Positions 7,818 through 14,988 are shown, counted from the stretch's first letter. The stretch is 34,308 nt of DNA from Eggerthellaceae bacterium (GCA_030524475.1 JAUNGO010000008.1:1-34308); one strand, 5' to 3'. Notes: generated by a model not told the origin, from the sequence alone. Numbers and translations are program-made.

Positions 7818-9212
7818 TCAAAACATCTCCTCGAACTCGATCAGCCGCACGCGCGCGTCTTCTAACGCGACGTCCCTGCAACTGGAGGCAAAACCGCTTT
7901 TCGAAAAGCCGTAGAGCACGGCATCAGGTTCGGCACTCACCAAGCGCCTTCTTTCTTTAAGCTTCTCGATTTCCGACACAGGAAATTTCTCGTTTCGCCA
8001 TTTGCACTCTCCCAAGAGAACCACGCGTTTCTGCGACACCCCCACGATGTCTATTTCCGCCTCAGAGCGCGTCTGTGCATCGTTGCCCCACCACGATCCT
8101 ATGTCGGTCAAATCAATGTCGAGCCGGCCGTCTGCAAGTTCCTGCCACAGCCACTGCTTGCATACATCTTCGAAAAGTGGACCGGCGTACTCGGAGAAGC
8201 CATCTTCGACAATCCGCCGCACGCGGGTCGCCATGCCGCGCTCGACAAGCGCCCGGTTCGGCATGATAAAGCGATACCAGAAAGCGAATAAATTGTCCGC
8301 AAGCGTGTAGATAGCGCTTCTCTTGACGTTGACGATAGGCTGTCGGCGTACAACAAGACCGATGTCTTGGAGCTCGCGCAAATAATACGTGAGCTCTGTT
8401 GTTTGCACGCCTACCGCTTGGGCGATTTCGTTGTTGACCGTCTTTCCCGAGGCGATAGCTGCAATGATGGCGTTGTAACGCGAGGCTTTCTGAATCTCCT
8501 GCTTCAAAAGATTCGTCGGCTCTTCGTAAAGAACGCTACTCGGGTTGCAAAACACCTCTTCAAAATCGTCGAAGGCTGCTCCAGAAGCAGGGAACTGCTC
8601 AAGGTAAAGGGGAATACCGCCCGTCATGGCATATATGTTGAACACATCCTCAGCAGAGCGTTTGGGGAAGAAGGCGAAGATGTCGGCGAACTCGAGCGGC
8701 TTAAGTGCGATTTGCGCAGTTCTCCTACCATAAAGAGGGCTCTTCTCGCCCAAAACCTGTTCTCTCATAAACGAGAGAGACGACCCGCACAAGATCAAGC
8801 AGAGTTTGCTTGCATCCTTGTTGCGATCAATGAGCATTTGCAGTATCGAGGACACGCTCGGATCAGCCTTCGCCAGATAAGGGTATTCGTCGATCACAAA
8901 CACGAGGCGTCTCTCTTGCGCCAGCTCGAACACCCGTTGAAAAGCGCTCTGAAAGTCTAGGAACAGACGCGCAAGCGCAGGGTCGGCATCGGGATGCTCG
9001 ACAGCGTAAACGGCACGGCTCAAGTTGACGAGATTCGACCGCGCGTCACTTTCGATAGCCGTGAAGAACACGGTGTTCTTGCTTTTGGAGAACTCGTTGA
9101 TGAGCGTCGTTTTCCCAACACGGCGGCGACCGTATATAACGGGAAATTGAAATCGCCCCGAATCGTAAAGACGGTTCAAGACATCGAGTTCCTTTTGCCT
9201 ACCGACAAACAC
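7818..9212 (-). CDS. AAA ATPase with C-terminal DUF234 nuclease-like domain
   Basis: A 464-residue archaeal-type ATPase of the DUF234 group. I place the start at GTG 9212, because AAGGAGG lies five bases before it and the product then begins FVGRQKEL, as family members usually do; an ATG at 9263 is possible but lacks a ribosome site. Features in order: Walker A GRRRVGKTT (28-36), Walker B FVIDEYPYL (Asp108, Glu109), a winged-helix segment at about 240-300, and a C-terminal PD-(D/E)XK-like region with AEIDIVG and LGECKW. These proteins are common in mobile or variable regions and their biological role is unsettled. A 48-bp perfect palindrome lies 57-104 bases upstream and may control it. It faces the importer operon tail to tail. 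Confidence 0.87.
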   Translation of the reverse strand: MFVGRQKELDVLNRLYDSGRFQFPVIYGRRRVGKTTLINEFSKSKNTVFFTAIESDARSNLVNLSRAVYAVEHPDADPALARLFLDFQSAFQRVFELAQERRLVFVIDEYPYLAKADPSVSSILQMLIDRNKDASKLCLILCGSSLSFMREQVLGEKSPLYGRRTAQIALKPLEFADIFAFFPKRSAEDVFNIYAMTGGIPLYLEQFPASGAAFDDFEEVFCNPSSVLYEEPTNLLKQEIQKASRYNAIIAAIASGKTVNNEIAQAVGVQTTELTYYLRELQDIGLVVRRQPIVNVKRSAIYTLADNLFAFWYRFIMPNRALVERGMATRVRRIVEDGFSEYAGPLFEDVCKQWLWQELADGRLDIDLTDIGSWWGNDAQTRSEAEIDIVGVSQKRVVLLGECKWRNEKFPVSEIEKLKERRRLVSAEPDAVLYGFSKSGFASSCRDVALEDARVRLIEFEEMF

Positions 9213-9268
9213 GGCAACCTCCTTCTGCTGTATGGAGCGTCCCAAGTGTCTAGCTTGCTTCATTATAT

Positions 9269-9316
9269 AGGAAACTCCACTTTCGGAAAGTCTACTTTCC
9301 GAAAGTGGAGTTTCCT
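9269..9316. repeat. 48-bp perfect palindrome, 23-bp arms
   Basis: The arm 9269-9291 is an exact reverse complement of 9294-9316, with two central bases (CT). Each arm also contains a near-palindrome of its own, ACTTTC-N-GAAAGT, so the site can fold as one long hairpin or as smaller nested ones. It sits between the DUF234 ATPase gene and the vapBC operon, within reach of both promoters. No T-tract typical of a terminator follows it. It could be an operator, a nuclease recognition site or a mobile-element trace. Confidence 0.9.
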
Positions 9317-9380
9317 AACTACTGTATGCATTAATTTCCTCAATTTTGTTTTCCGTGGTGCTCTTCTGGAGCGAAACAAG

Positions 9381-9402
9381 TATAATTGCAAATATATTTG
9401 CA
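9381..9402 (+). promoter_or_regulatory. vapBC promoter -10 and operator palindrome
   Basis: TATAAT (9381-9386) is immediately followed by a perfect 16-bp palindrome, TGCAAATATATTTGCA (9387-9402), and then by the ribosome site AAAGGAGCG. No clear -35 is seen. Ribbon-helix-helix antitoxins bind such palindromes to repress their own operon, so this is the probable autoregulatory operator. Confidence 0.7.
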
Positions 9403-9420
9403 TTTTGAAAGGAGCGCTGT

Positions 9421-9654
9421 ATGGCTCAACTATGCGTTTATTTGGATGAACCCACCATGAAGAGTCTGCGGGCCGATTCCGAAAAGGCAAACCTCTCGCT
9501 TTCCAGATACGTGAGCAAGCTGATCAACGAGAAACAGGAGTCTACGGGCTGGCCTGACGGCTACTGGAGCGTTTACGGCGCACTCAACGACGACACCTTC
9601 ACCGTGCCGTGCGAGATCGACCCCGCGCTCGACGGCGCGCTCCCGGCGTTTTAG
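9421..9654 (+). CDS. vapB: Ribbon-helix-helix antitoxin (VapB-like)
   Basis: A 77-residue protein. Residues 1-40 read as a ribbon-helix-helix DNA-binding domain (LCVYLDEPTMKSLRADSEKA then SLSRYVSKLINE). The tail has the aromatic and acidic pattern WPDGYWSVYGALNDDTF, suited to wrapping around a PIN toxin. The ATG is preceded by AAAGGAG at good spacing, and by a TATAAT plus palindrome that this protein probably binds. The toxin gene begins nine bases after its stop. Assignment rests on pairing with the PIN gene and on the fold pattern. Confidence 0.82.
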   Translation: MAQLCVYLDEPTMKSLRADSEKANLSLSRYVSKLINEKQESTGWPDGYWSVYGALNDDTFTVPCEIDPALDGALPAF

Positions 9655-9663
9655 GGAGGGCAC

Positions 9664-10071
9664 GTGTTCTACCTTGACTCCTGCATCTGCATCGACTTGC
9701 TGCGCGGCAAGCTCCCCGCAACGTACGAGGTCATGCGCGCAAGCGACCCGCGGCTGTTCGGCATCCCGACAGTAGTCGAAGCCGAGTTGCTCACCGGCGC
9801 CGAAAAAAGTGAGCACTCACGGGAAAACCGCCTGCTCGTCGAACGCTTCCTCGTGCCGTTCGCACGCATCCCCTTCGACTCCCGCTGCGCGATCGAATAC
9901 GCACGCATAAGGGCAACACTCGAAGGAAACGGGCAGCGCATCGGTCCCAACGACCTTCTGATCGCCGCCACCGCCCTCGCCAACGGCGCAACACTTGTCA
10001 CCTCGAACGTCCGCGAGTTCCAACGCGTGCCGGGTCTTCGCATCGAGAACTGGGGCGACGTGGAGTTGTAG
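9664..10071 (+). CDS. vapC: PIN-domain ribonuclease toxin (VapC-like)
   Basis: A 135-residue PIN-domain protein starting at GTG 9664, with GGGAGGG just upstream overlapping the antitoxin stop. The acidic metal-binding residues expected of PIN nucleases are present: Asp5 in FYLDSCICIDLL, Glu39 in VVEAELLTG, and Asp97 in GPNDLLIAATA; the late TSNVREFQRVPGL motif is also typical of VapC. Such toxins cleave tRNA or rRNA unless bound by their antitoxin. The last 58 bases of this gene and 29 bases beyond it are repeated almost exactly at 10791-10877, after the next toxin-antitoxin pair. Confidence 0.88.
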   Translation: MFYLDSCICIDLLRGKLPATYEVMRASDPRLFGIPTVVEAELLTGAEKSEHSRENRLLVERFLVPFARIPFDSRCAIEYARIRATLEGNGQRIGPNDLLIAATALANGATLVTSNVREFQRVPGLRIENWGDVEL

Positions 10072-10100
10072 GAGCATCTGCGCGCACGCGCTCCCGCGCG
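10014..10100 (+). repeat. 87-bp direct repeat, copy 1 (vapC 3' end)
   Basis: This stretch covers the last 58 bases of vapC, including its stop, and 29 bases beyond. It matches 10791-10877 with one mismatch (10082 G against 10859 A). The two copies flank the 690-bp segment that holds the second toxin-antitoxin pair. Confidence 0.95.
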
Positions 10101-10182
10101 AGTGCTTCAAACGGCTGCGGGACCTCTCAACCCCTCACTTTAATTTTGTCGTCGCACTGCTGCGGTAGCGCAACAGCCACTT

Positions 10183-10201
10183 TTGCAATATAATTATGCA
10201 A
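10183..10201 (+). promoter_or_regulatory. Promoter -10 inside a TTGCA...TGCAA palindrome
   Basis: TTGCA (10183-10187) and TGCAA (10197-10201) flank a TATAAT at 10189-10194, followed by AGGAGGAG and the toxin start at 10224. The layout resembles the vapBC operator, which also uses TGCAA half-sites beside TATAAT. Probable autoregulated promoter of the second pair. Confidence 0.6.
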
Positions 10202-10223
10202 TACATAAATAGGAGGAGACCAT

Positions 10224-10490
10224 ATGGTTAGGGCGATCGTACACCCACGCGTGCACGACAGGCACCCCGAAATCGAGGACGCCGACGCCCTTGCGGCGTG
10301 GGAGGGAGCGATAACGTCGGCCCCGAGACTCCCAAACAAGCCCGACGAATATGTCGCTCTCGGCTTCGATGGACACGGCAGACTTCTAGAAGTCGTGGCT
10401 GTAAGGGGCGCAGACGGCAGCTGGCTCATATACCATGCCACCACTCCCCCTTCGGACAAAACGTACAAGGAACTCAAGGTAGAGAGGTGA
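10224..10490 (+). CDS. Putative toxin of a toxin-first TA pair
   Basis: An 88-residue protein starting at ATG 10224, behind AGGAGGAG. Recognisable pattern: IVHPRVHDRHPEI near the N-terminus, a central YVALGFDGHGRLLEVVAV strand pair, and LIYHATTPPSDKTYKEL at the end. This looks like small actinobacterial proteins encoded directly before a CopG/ribbon-helix-helix gene, comparable in arrangement to BrnT-BrnA, though I see no direct BrnT signature. Conserved His and Asp residues hint at an RNase, but the activity is inferred. The antitoxin ATG follows four bases after this stop, which suggests coupled translation. Confidence 0.7.
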   Translation: MVRAIVHPRVHDRHPEIEDADALAAWEGAITSAPRLPNKPDEYVALGFDGHGRLLEVVAVRGADGSWLIYHATTPPSDKTYKELKVER

Positions 10491-10494
10491 CAGC

Positions 10495-10761
10495 ATGGAG
10501 TTCAAGACGGCAAGCGGCGCAATCCTCACCGACGCCATGCTTGACGAGATGGCGCAGGAGTACGAAGACGGCACGTGGGAAGGCTGCGGCGAGGTGACGA
10601 TGGGCCGCCCCAAGCTTTACGACGAGGACATGGAAACAGTCTCGTTCAGACTCCCCAAATCGCGCGTCGCAGCGGTCGAGGCGGCAACCGCCCGCAAAGG
10701 CATCAGCAAATCCGAGTTCTATCGTCGCGCAGTGGACAGAGAGCTGCTCGCCATAGGCTAA
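10495..10761 (+). CDS. Ribbon-helix-helix antitoxin of the second TA pair
   Basis: An 88-residue protein. The first half (ASGAILTDAMLDEMAQEYED, then WEGCGEVTMGRPK) is the acidic, toxin-facing part; the second half is a ribbon-helix-helix domain (METVSFRLPKSRVAAVEAAT, then KGISKSEFYRRAVDREL). Having the DNA-binding domain at the C-terminus is the reverse of the upstream VapB. The start lies four bases after the toxin stop. It probably represses the promoter at 10183-10201. Shortly after its stop (30 bases) begins the second copy of the vapC 3' end. Confidence 0.75.
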   Translation: MEFKTASGAILTDAMLDEMAQEYEDGTWEGCGEVTMGRPKLYDEDMETVSFRLPKSRVAAVEAATARKGISKSEFYRRAVDRELLAIG

Positions 10762-10790
10762 GACGGCTATGGAGATGCCTCTGAGACCAT

Positions 10791-10877
10791 CGAGTTCCAA
10801 CGCGTGCCGGGTCTTCGCATCGAGAACTGGGGCGACGTGGAGTTGTAGGAGCATCTGCACGCACGCGCTCCCGCGCG
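10791..10877 (+). repeat. 87-bp direct repeat, copy 2 (vapC 3' remnant)
   Basis: This copy of 10014-10100 carries the final 19 codons of vapC, including the stop, plus 29 bases of its downstream sequence, with no start or upstream part. It is a non-functional vapC scrap left by a duplication or an insertion that used the vapC 3' end. Confidence 0.95.
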
Positions 10878-10922
10878 GCTGTTTCCAAGACAATAAAACT
10901 GTGAAACATGGGGTGTAATTCC

Positions 10923-10951
10923 TTGACGTTGCGCAGCCAACCAACTAAGAT
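10923..10951 (+). promoter_or_regulatory. Promoter of the lyase-epimerase-kinase genes
   Basis: TTGACG (10923-10928) and TAAGAT (10946-10951) are separated by 17 bases, a good vegetative promoter, 41 bases before the lyase start. It lies just past the TA block, so the catabolic genes do not depend on it for transcription. Confidence 0.7.
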
Positions 10952-10992
10952 TTTTCGAGTTCAGTTCGGCATTTCAACAAGAAGGTTGTGAT

Positions 10993-11937
10993 ATGGAAAC
11001 TTCACAGTTTCGCGGCGTGATTCCTCCCGTCGTCATCCCCCTATCGGAGAAGAAATCGCTCGACTTGGAGGCGTTCGACCGCACCGTCAACCGCATGATC
11101 GACGCGGGCGTTGACGGTCTGTTCTTCTTGGGCTCCTCGGGAGAGGTTGCCTTCCTCACCGACGCGCAGCGCTACCACGTGCTGCAGGAGGCCGTGGCCA
11201 TCGTCAACGGGCGCGTGCCCGTGTTGGCCGGCATCATCGACATGGAAACCATGCGCGTGGTCGACCAAGCCAAGCGCGCCTCGGGCTTCGGCGTCGACGC
11301 GCTCGTGGCCACCGCGCCCTTCTACGCGCTCGGCGGCCCGAAAGAGGTCGAGCGTCACTTCCGCGCCATCCGCGAGTACACCGACCTGCCGCTGTTCGCC
11401 TACGACCTGCCCGTGTGCGTGCATACCAAGCTCGACCCGTCGATGCTCGTGCGCCTCGGCAAGGACGGCGTGCTGCAAGGCGTGAAGGACTCCTCCGGCG
11501 ACGACGTGAGCTTCCGCTGGCTCGTGCTTGAAAACGAGGACGCGGGGCACCCGCTGCAGCTGCTCACCGGGCACGAGGTTGTGGTCGACGGCGCCTATTT
11601 GGGCGGAGCCGACGGCTCGGTGCCGGGACTTGCGAACCTCGACCCCTACTCCTACGTGGAGCAGTGGAAAGCCGCGCAAGCCGGCGACTGGGCGCGCGTG
11701 AAGGAAATCCAGGACCACCTGGCGCGTCTGATGGCGGTCACCCGCCACGTGAAGGCCACCGTAGGCTTCGGCGCGGGCGTGGGCGCGTTCAAGACGGCGC
11801 TGTGGCAGATGGGCGTGTTCAACACGAATCAAATGCGCGAGCCCGTGCAGCCGCTCGAGGGCGAAGACGTCGAGGAGATCGTGCGCGTACTCAAGGCCGA
11901 GGGCATGATGGACCCCGACGCGCCGGTGCGCAAGTAA
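10993..11937 (+). CDS. DapA/NanA-family aldolase (probable N-acetylneuraminate lyase)
   Basis: A 314-residue TIM-barrel enzyme of the dihydrodipicolinate synthase/N-acetylneuraminate lyase superfamily. The 2-oxoacid-binding loop reads GSSGE (47-51), Tyr137 is the proton-relay tyrosine, and Lys165 in GVKDSSGD is the Schiff-base lysine. The family splits sialic acid into ManNAc and pyruvate, or makes dihydrodipicolinate, or acts on other keto-sugars, and the sequence alone does not settle which. Against a housekeeping DapA role is the position directly before an AGE-family epimerase and a sugar-kinase-like gene, which together form the usual order of steps after a sialate lyase. It has its own promoter at 10923-10951. 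Confidence 0.82.
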   Translation: METSQFRGVIPPVVIPLSEKKSLDLEAFDRTVNRMIDAGVDGLFFLGSSGEVAFLTDAQRYHVLQEAVAIVNGRVPVLAGIIDMETMRVVDQAKRASGFGVDALVATAPFYALGGPKEVERHFRAIREYTDLPLFAYDLPVCVHTKLDPSMLVRLGKDGVLQGVKDSSGDDVSFRWLVLENEDAGHPLQLLTGHEVVVDGAYLGGADGSVPGLANLDPYSYVEQWKAAQAGDWARVKEIQDHLARLMAVTRHVKATVGFGAGVGAFKTALWQMGVFNTNQMREPVQPLEGEDVEEIVRVLKAEGMMDPDAPVRK

Positions 11938-12005
11938 CCTCGGCGCGCGAAGGCGCAACGAAGGCTGGCTGAGAAGCCGGCGGACGCCAAACGGCAAAAA
12001 CGCCA

Positions 12006-12048
12006 CATGAGCGGGGCGCGACGCGCAAAACGTTGCGCCCCGCTCATG
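12006..12048 (+). other. 18-bp stem-loop between lyase and epimerase genes
   Basis: The stem 12006-12023 pairs with 12031-12048 through 18 bp, with one G-U pair and the loop CGCAAAA. No T-tract follows, so it is more likely an mRNA-stabilising or processing hairpin, or a weak terminator, than a full stop. The epimerase start is 75 bases further on. Confidence 0.7.
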
Positions 12049-12122
12049 CAGGCGACAAGAGATGAGGGGCGCGGTTTCCCAACCGCGATTAAACAGGAAA
12101 ACCGAACACGAAGGAGGGATCG

Positions 12123-13367
12123 ATGGACGAAGCGCGCAAGCAGCAGCTCGTCGAGGCGCGCGACTGGATTCGCAAGGAACTCGACGCCAGCGTGAGGTTC
12201 TGGCTTGAGCACGGCATCGACCGCGAAAACGGCGGCGTGTACACCTGCCTCGACCGCAAAGGCGACATCTACTCCACCGACAAAAGCGTGTGGATGCAGG
12301 GCCGCGGCGGCTGGATGTACTCCTACCTCACGCACCTGTACGGCGAGAACACGCCCGCGTGGCTGACCACCGGCAAAGACGAGTGGATGGCGGCAGCGAA
12401 AAGCTGCATCGACTTTTTGGAGGACCACTGCATCAACCACGACGCGGGCGGGCGCCTCTACTTCACGGTGACGGCCGAGGGCGCGCCGCTGCGCCAGCGC
12501 CGCTACTGCTTCTCCGAGGGCTTCTACTGCATCGCGAACGCCGAGTACTACGGCGTGACGGGCGACGAGAAATACCTCGCCCGCGCGCGCCGCGCCTATC
12601 AGATGATCTACAACCTGAACAACAGCCTGATCGAGGACCCGACGGGCCTTGGCCCCAAAACCATCGCGGAAACGCGCTCGGGCTATGCGCTCGGCGACCC
12701 GATGATCTTCCTCAACATCATCGGCATCATGCGCCGGGTCGACCCCGCGCACGCGTGCGAGTACGACCAGCACGCGCGCGAGTGCACCGACCGCATCGTG
12801 AACTGGCATTACCGCCCCGAGCTCGGCTGCACGCTGGAAAGCGTGAACGCGAAGGGCGAGCCTGAGCTGTGGTACACGGCGGGACGCGTGGTGAACCCCG
12901 GGCACGACATCGAGTGCAGCTGGTTCATGATGGACGAGGCGAACTACCGCGGCGACGCGGAGCTGCACGCCACAGCCGAGAAGATCTTCCGCCAGGCCAT
13001 CGAGGCCGGCTGGGACGACGAGTTCGGCGGGCTTCTGTACTTCATCGACGCGAAGGGGCTGCCGCCCGAGGCATACGAGCACGACATGAAGCTGTGGTGG
13101 CCGCACAACGAGATCATGATCGCCGCGTCGAAGGCGTACCGCGACACGCACGACGCGTACTTCTTCGACTGGTTCATGAAGACGCTCGACTATGCGAAGG
13201 AGCATTTCGCCGACCCCGCCTACGGCGAGTGGTACGGCTATCTGCGCCGCGACGGCAAACCGACCATGCCCTCGACGAAGGGTTCCACGTTCAAGGGTCC
13301 CTTCCACGTGCCGCGCGCGCTGAGCATGACCGAGCGTATCCTGACCGAGATAATTGGGGAAGAGTAG
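12123..13367 (+). CDS. AGE-family N-acylglucosamine 2-epimerase
   Basis: A 414-residue (alpha/alpha)6-barrel protein of the AGE/renin-binding-protein family, starting at ATG 12123 behind AAGGAGGG. The family's histidines are present: His261 in NPGHDIE, His328 in WWPHNE and His395 in GPFHVPRA near the C-terminus; YSTDKSVWMQGRGGWM near residue 60 is also typical. These enzymes interconvert ManNAc and GlcNAc. Downstream of a sialate lyase this would turn ManNAc into GlcNAc without prior phosphorylation, the route used by many gut anaerobes, in place of NanK plus NanE. Cellobiose 2-epimerases share the fold but fit the neighbours less well. Confidence 0.88.
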   Translation: MDEARKQQLVEARDWIRKELDASVRFWLEHGIDRENGGVYTCLDRKGDIYSTDKSVWMQGRGGWMYSYLTHLYGENTPAWLTTGKDEWMAAAKSCIDFLEDHCINHDAGGRLYFTVTAEGAPLRQRRYCFSEGFYCIANAEYYGVTGDEKYLARARRAYQMIYNLNNSLIEDPTGLGPKTIAETRSGYALGDPMIFLNIIGIMRRVDPAHACEYDQHARECTDRIVNWHYRPELGCTLESVNAKGEPELWYTAGRVVNPGHDIECSWFMMDEANYRGDAELHATAEKIFRQAIEAGWDDEFGGLLYFIDAKGLPPEAYEHDMKLWWPHNEIMIAASKAYRDTHDAYFFDWFMKTLDYAKEHFADPAYGEWYGYLRRDGKPTMPSTKGSTFKGPFHVPRALSMTERILTEIIGEE

Positions 13368-13400
13368 TAGAACGGGTTGCTCTCGCGGGCCGAACCGTAG

Positions 13401-13421
13401 GGTCAAGGCCATGCCTTGACC
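13401..13421. repeat. Intergenic palindrome, 9-bp arms
   Basis: GGTCAAGGC (13401-13409) and GCCTTGACC (13413-13421) enclose CAT. It lies between the epimerase and kinase genes, 20 bases before a second palindrome. The layout matches the elements at 776-798 and 25129-25149. Confidence 0.75.
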
Positions 13422-13440
13422 GCCGCCCCGAGATCTCACG

Positions 13441-13465
13441 AGGGCAAGGGCACGGCCCTTGCCCT
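13441..13465. repeat. Intergenic palindrome, 11-bp arms
   Basis: AGGGCAAGGGC (13441-13451) and GCCCTTGCCCT (13455-13465) enclose ACG. The 15-base string GCCCTTGCCCTACGA starting at 13455 recurs at 25141, so this belongs to a dispersed repeat family. Confidence 0.85.
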
Positions 13466-13534
13466 ACGACCCCAAGCACAACGTTGGTAAGAATTAGCAA
13501 AAGGCAAGTTACCTTCCGTAGAGAAAGGCAAACC

Positions 13535-14914
13535 ATGAGCAACTACCTGGGTATCGAGTATTCCGTGAAGAACATGCCCGTGCTGGACGACGCGTTCGTT
13601 CCCTTCGGCGTGTGGATGACAGAGTACCTGAAGGGCGCGACGCACCCCATCAAGGTGGCTGTCGAGCGCGAGGACGGGTTGATTTCCGTGCGCGAGAGCG
13701 CCATCCGCGGCGGCGAGTTCGCCGAGGCCGACTTGCGCTACGTTGAGCGCCTGGTGAAGTTCGAGCTGTGGAGCATCGGCGGCTTCAAGGTGTACCTCAG
13801 CGGCTGCGACGAGATTGCCGCGAAGCTGGCCGAGGCGTACTCGCCCGCCGGCGAGCGCAAGTTCGACCACGGCTTTGTGGACGACCTCTACGAAAAGAAC
13901 CTCGAGGTAGTCGCCGTGTCCGAGGCCGACTTCCCCGCCGCCAACGAAGCCCCGAAGGCCATCGGCGGGCACACCGAGGGTTGCCGCATCGGCTTCGACG
14001 CGGGCGGAAGCGACCGCAAGGTGTCGGCCGTCATCGACGGCGAGTCGGTGTACTCCGAGGAAGTCGTGTGGTTCCCCAAGGTCACCGAGGATCCCACCTA
14101 CCACTTCAACGAGATCGTGACCGCGTTTAAGACGGCCGCGTCGAAGATGCCGCGCGTTGACGCCATCGGCGTGTCCTCGGCGGGCGACTACGTGAACAAC
14201 CAGCCGATGGTGGCGTCGCTGTTCATCAAGGTGCCGCGCGAGCGCCGCGAGGAGGTCAAGAGCATCTACACCCGCGCCGCTGCCGAGATCGGCGACGTGC
14301 CGCTGGTGGTCGCCAACGACGGCGACGTAACGGCGCTGGCAGGCTATATGTCCACCGGCAAGGGCAACATTTTGGGCATTGCCATGGGCACGAGCGAGGC
14401 CGTGGGCTACGTGAACGCCGACGGCAACGTGCTCGGCTGGATCAACGAGCTTGCGTTCGCGCCGGTCGATTTGGCGCCGACCGCCATGCAGGACGAGTGG
14501 TCCACCGACTTCGGCGTGGGTTGCAAGTACTTCAGCCAAGACGCCGTCATTAAGCTTGCGCCCGCCGCGGGCATCGAGCTCGACCCGGAGCTCTCCCCCG
14601 CCGAGAAGCTGAAGGTGGTTCAGGGCCTGGCGAACGAGGGGCACGAGGGCGCGCTGGACATTTTCCGCTCCATCGGCGCGTACCTGGCGCACACGCTGGT
14701 GCTGTACAGCAGCTTCTACGAGATCGACACGCTGTTGGTGTTGGGCCGCGTGGCCTCCGGCGTGGGCGGCGACCTGGTTATCAGCGAGTGCAACCGCGTC
14801 CTGGCCGAGGAGCACCCCGAGCTGGCCGAGAAGATCAACGTGACGCTGCCCGACGAGATGATGCGCCGCGTCGGTCAGTCCGTGGCCGCCGCCAGCCTGC
14901 CCGAGCTGGCGTAG
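13535..14914 (+). CDS. ROK/BadF-like sugar kinase with an extra N-terminal domain
   Basis: A 459-residue protein. Residues from about 150 form an actin-fold kinase: phosphate-1 loop DAGGSDRK (155-162), NDGD (261-264) where ROK kinases carry the catalytic Asp, and AMGTSEAVGYV (283-293) as the phosphate-2/adenosine region. The ROK zinc motif CXCGXXGC is missing. The first ~145 residues are a separate domain I do not recognise. The start at ATG 13535 was chosen because the frame further upstream only runs antisense-free through the epimerase gene. Next to a lyase and an AGE epimerase, phosphorylation of GlcNAc (or ManNAc) is the expected missing step before NagA and NagB. A regulatory, non-catalytic role is also possible. 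Confidence 0.75.
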   Translation: MSNYLGIEYSVKNMPVLDDAFVPFGVWMTEYLKGATHPIKVAVEREDGLISVRESAIRGGEFAEADLRYVERLVKFELWSIGGFKVYLSGCDEIAAKLAEAYSPAGERKFDHGFVDDLYEKNLEVVAVSEADFPAANEAPKAIGGHTEGCRIGFDAGGSDRKVSAVIDGESVYSEEVVWFPKVTEDPTYHFNEIVTAFKTAASKMPRVDAIGVSSAGDYVNNQPMVASLFIKVPRERREEVKSIYTRAAAEIGDVPLVVANDGDVTALAGYMSTGKGNILGIAMGTSEAVGYVNADGNVLGWINELAFAPVDLAPTAMQDEWSTDFGVGCKYFSQDAVIKLAPAAGIELDPELSPAEKLKVVQGLANEGHEGALDIFRSIGAYLAHTLVLYSSFYEIDTLLVLGRVASGVGGDLVISECNRVLAEEHPELAEKINVTLPDEMMRRVGQSVAAASLPELA

Positions 14915-14954
14915 CGGGCGGGCGGGAAGCGCGCCGCAAAGCTTCCGCAAGCAC

Positions 14955-14988
14955 AAGGAAAGCCGCCCAAGGGCGGCTTTCCTTTTTT
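14955..14988 (+). terminator. Strong terminator, probably bidirectional
   Basis: AAGGAAAGCCGCCC (14955-14968) pairs with GGGCGGCTTTCCTT (14971-14984), then a T run; the complementary strand has A-rich sequence on the other side. It sits between the kinase gene and the opposing lipoprotein gene and should stop transcripts from both sides. Confidence 0.88.

Noticed and set aside
10101..10790. Insertion sequence between the 87-bp repeats
   Set aside because: No transposase or terminal inverted repeats; 87 bp is far longer than any transposition target duplication.
12869..13534. Upstream extension of the kinase frame through the epimerase gene
   Set aside because: Arg/His-rich out-of-frame reading of the AGE gene; ATG 13535 fits the real N-terminus.
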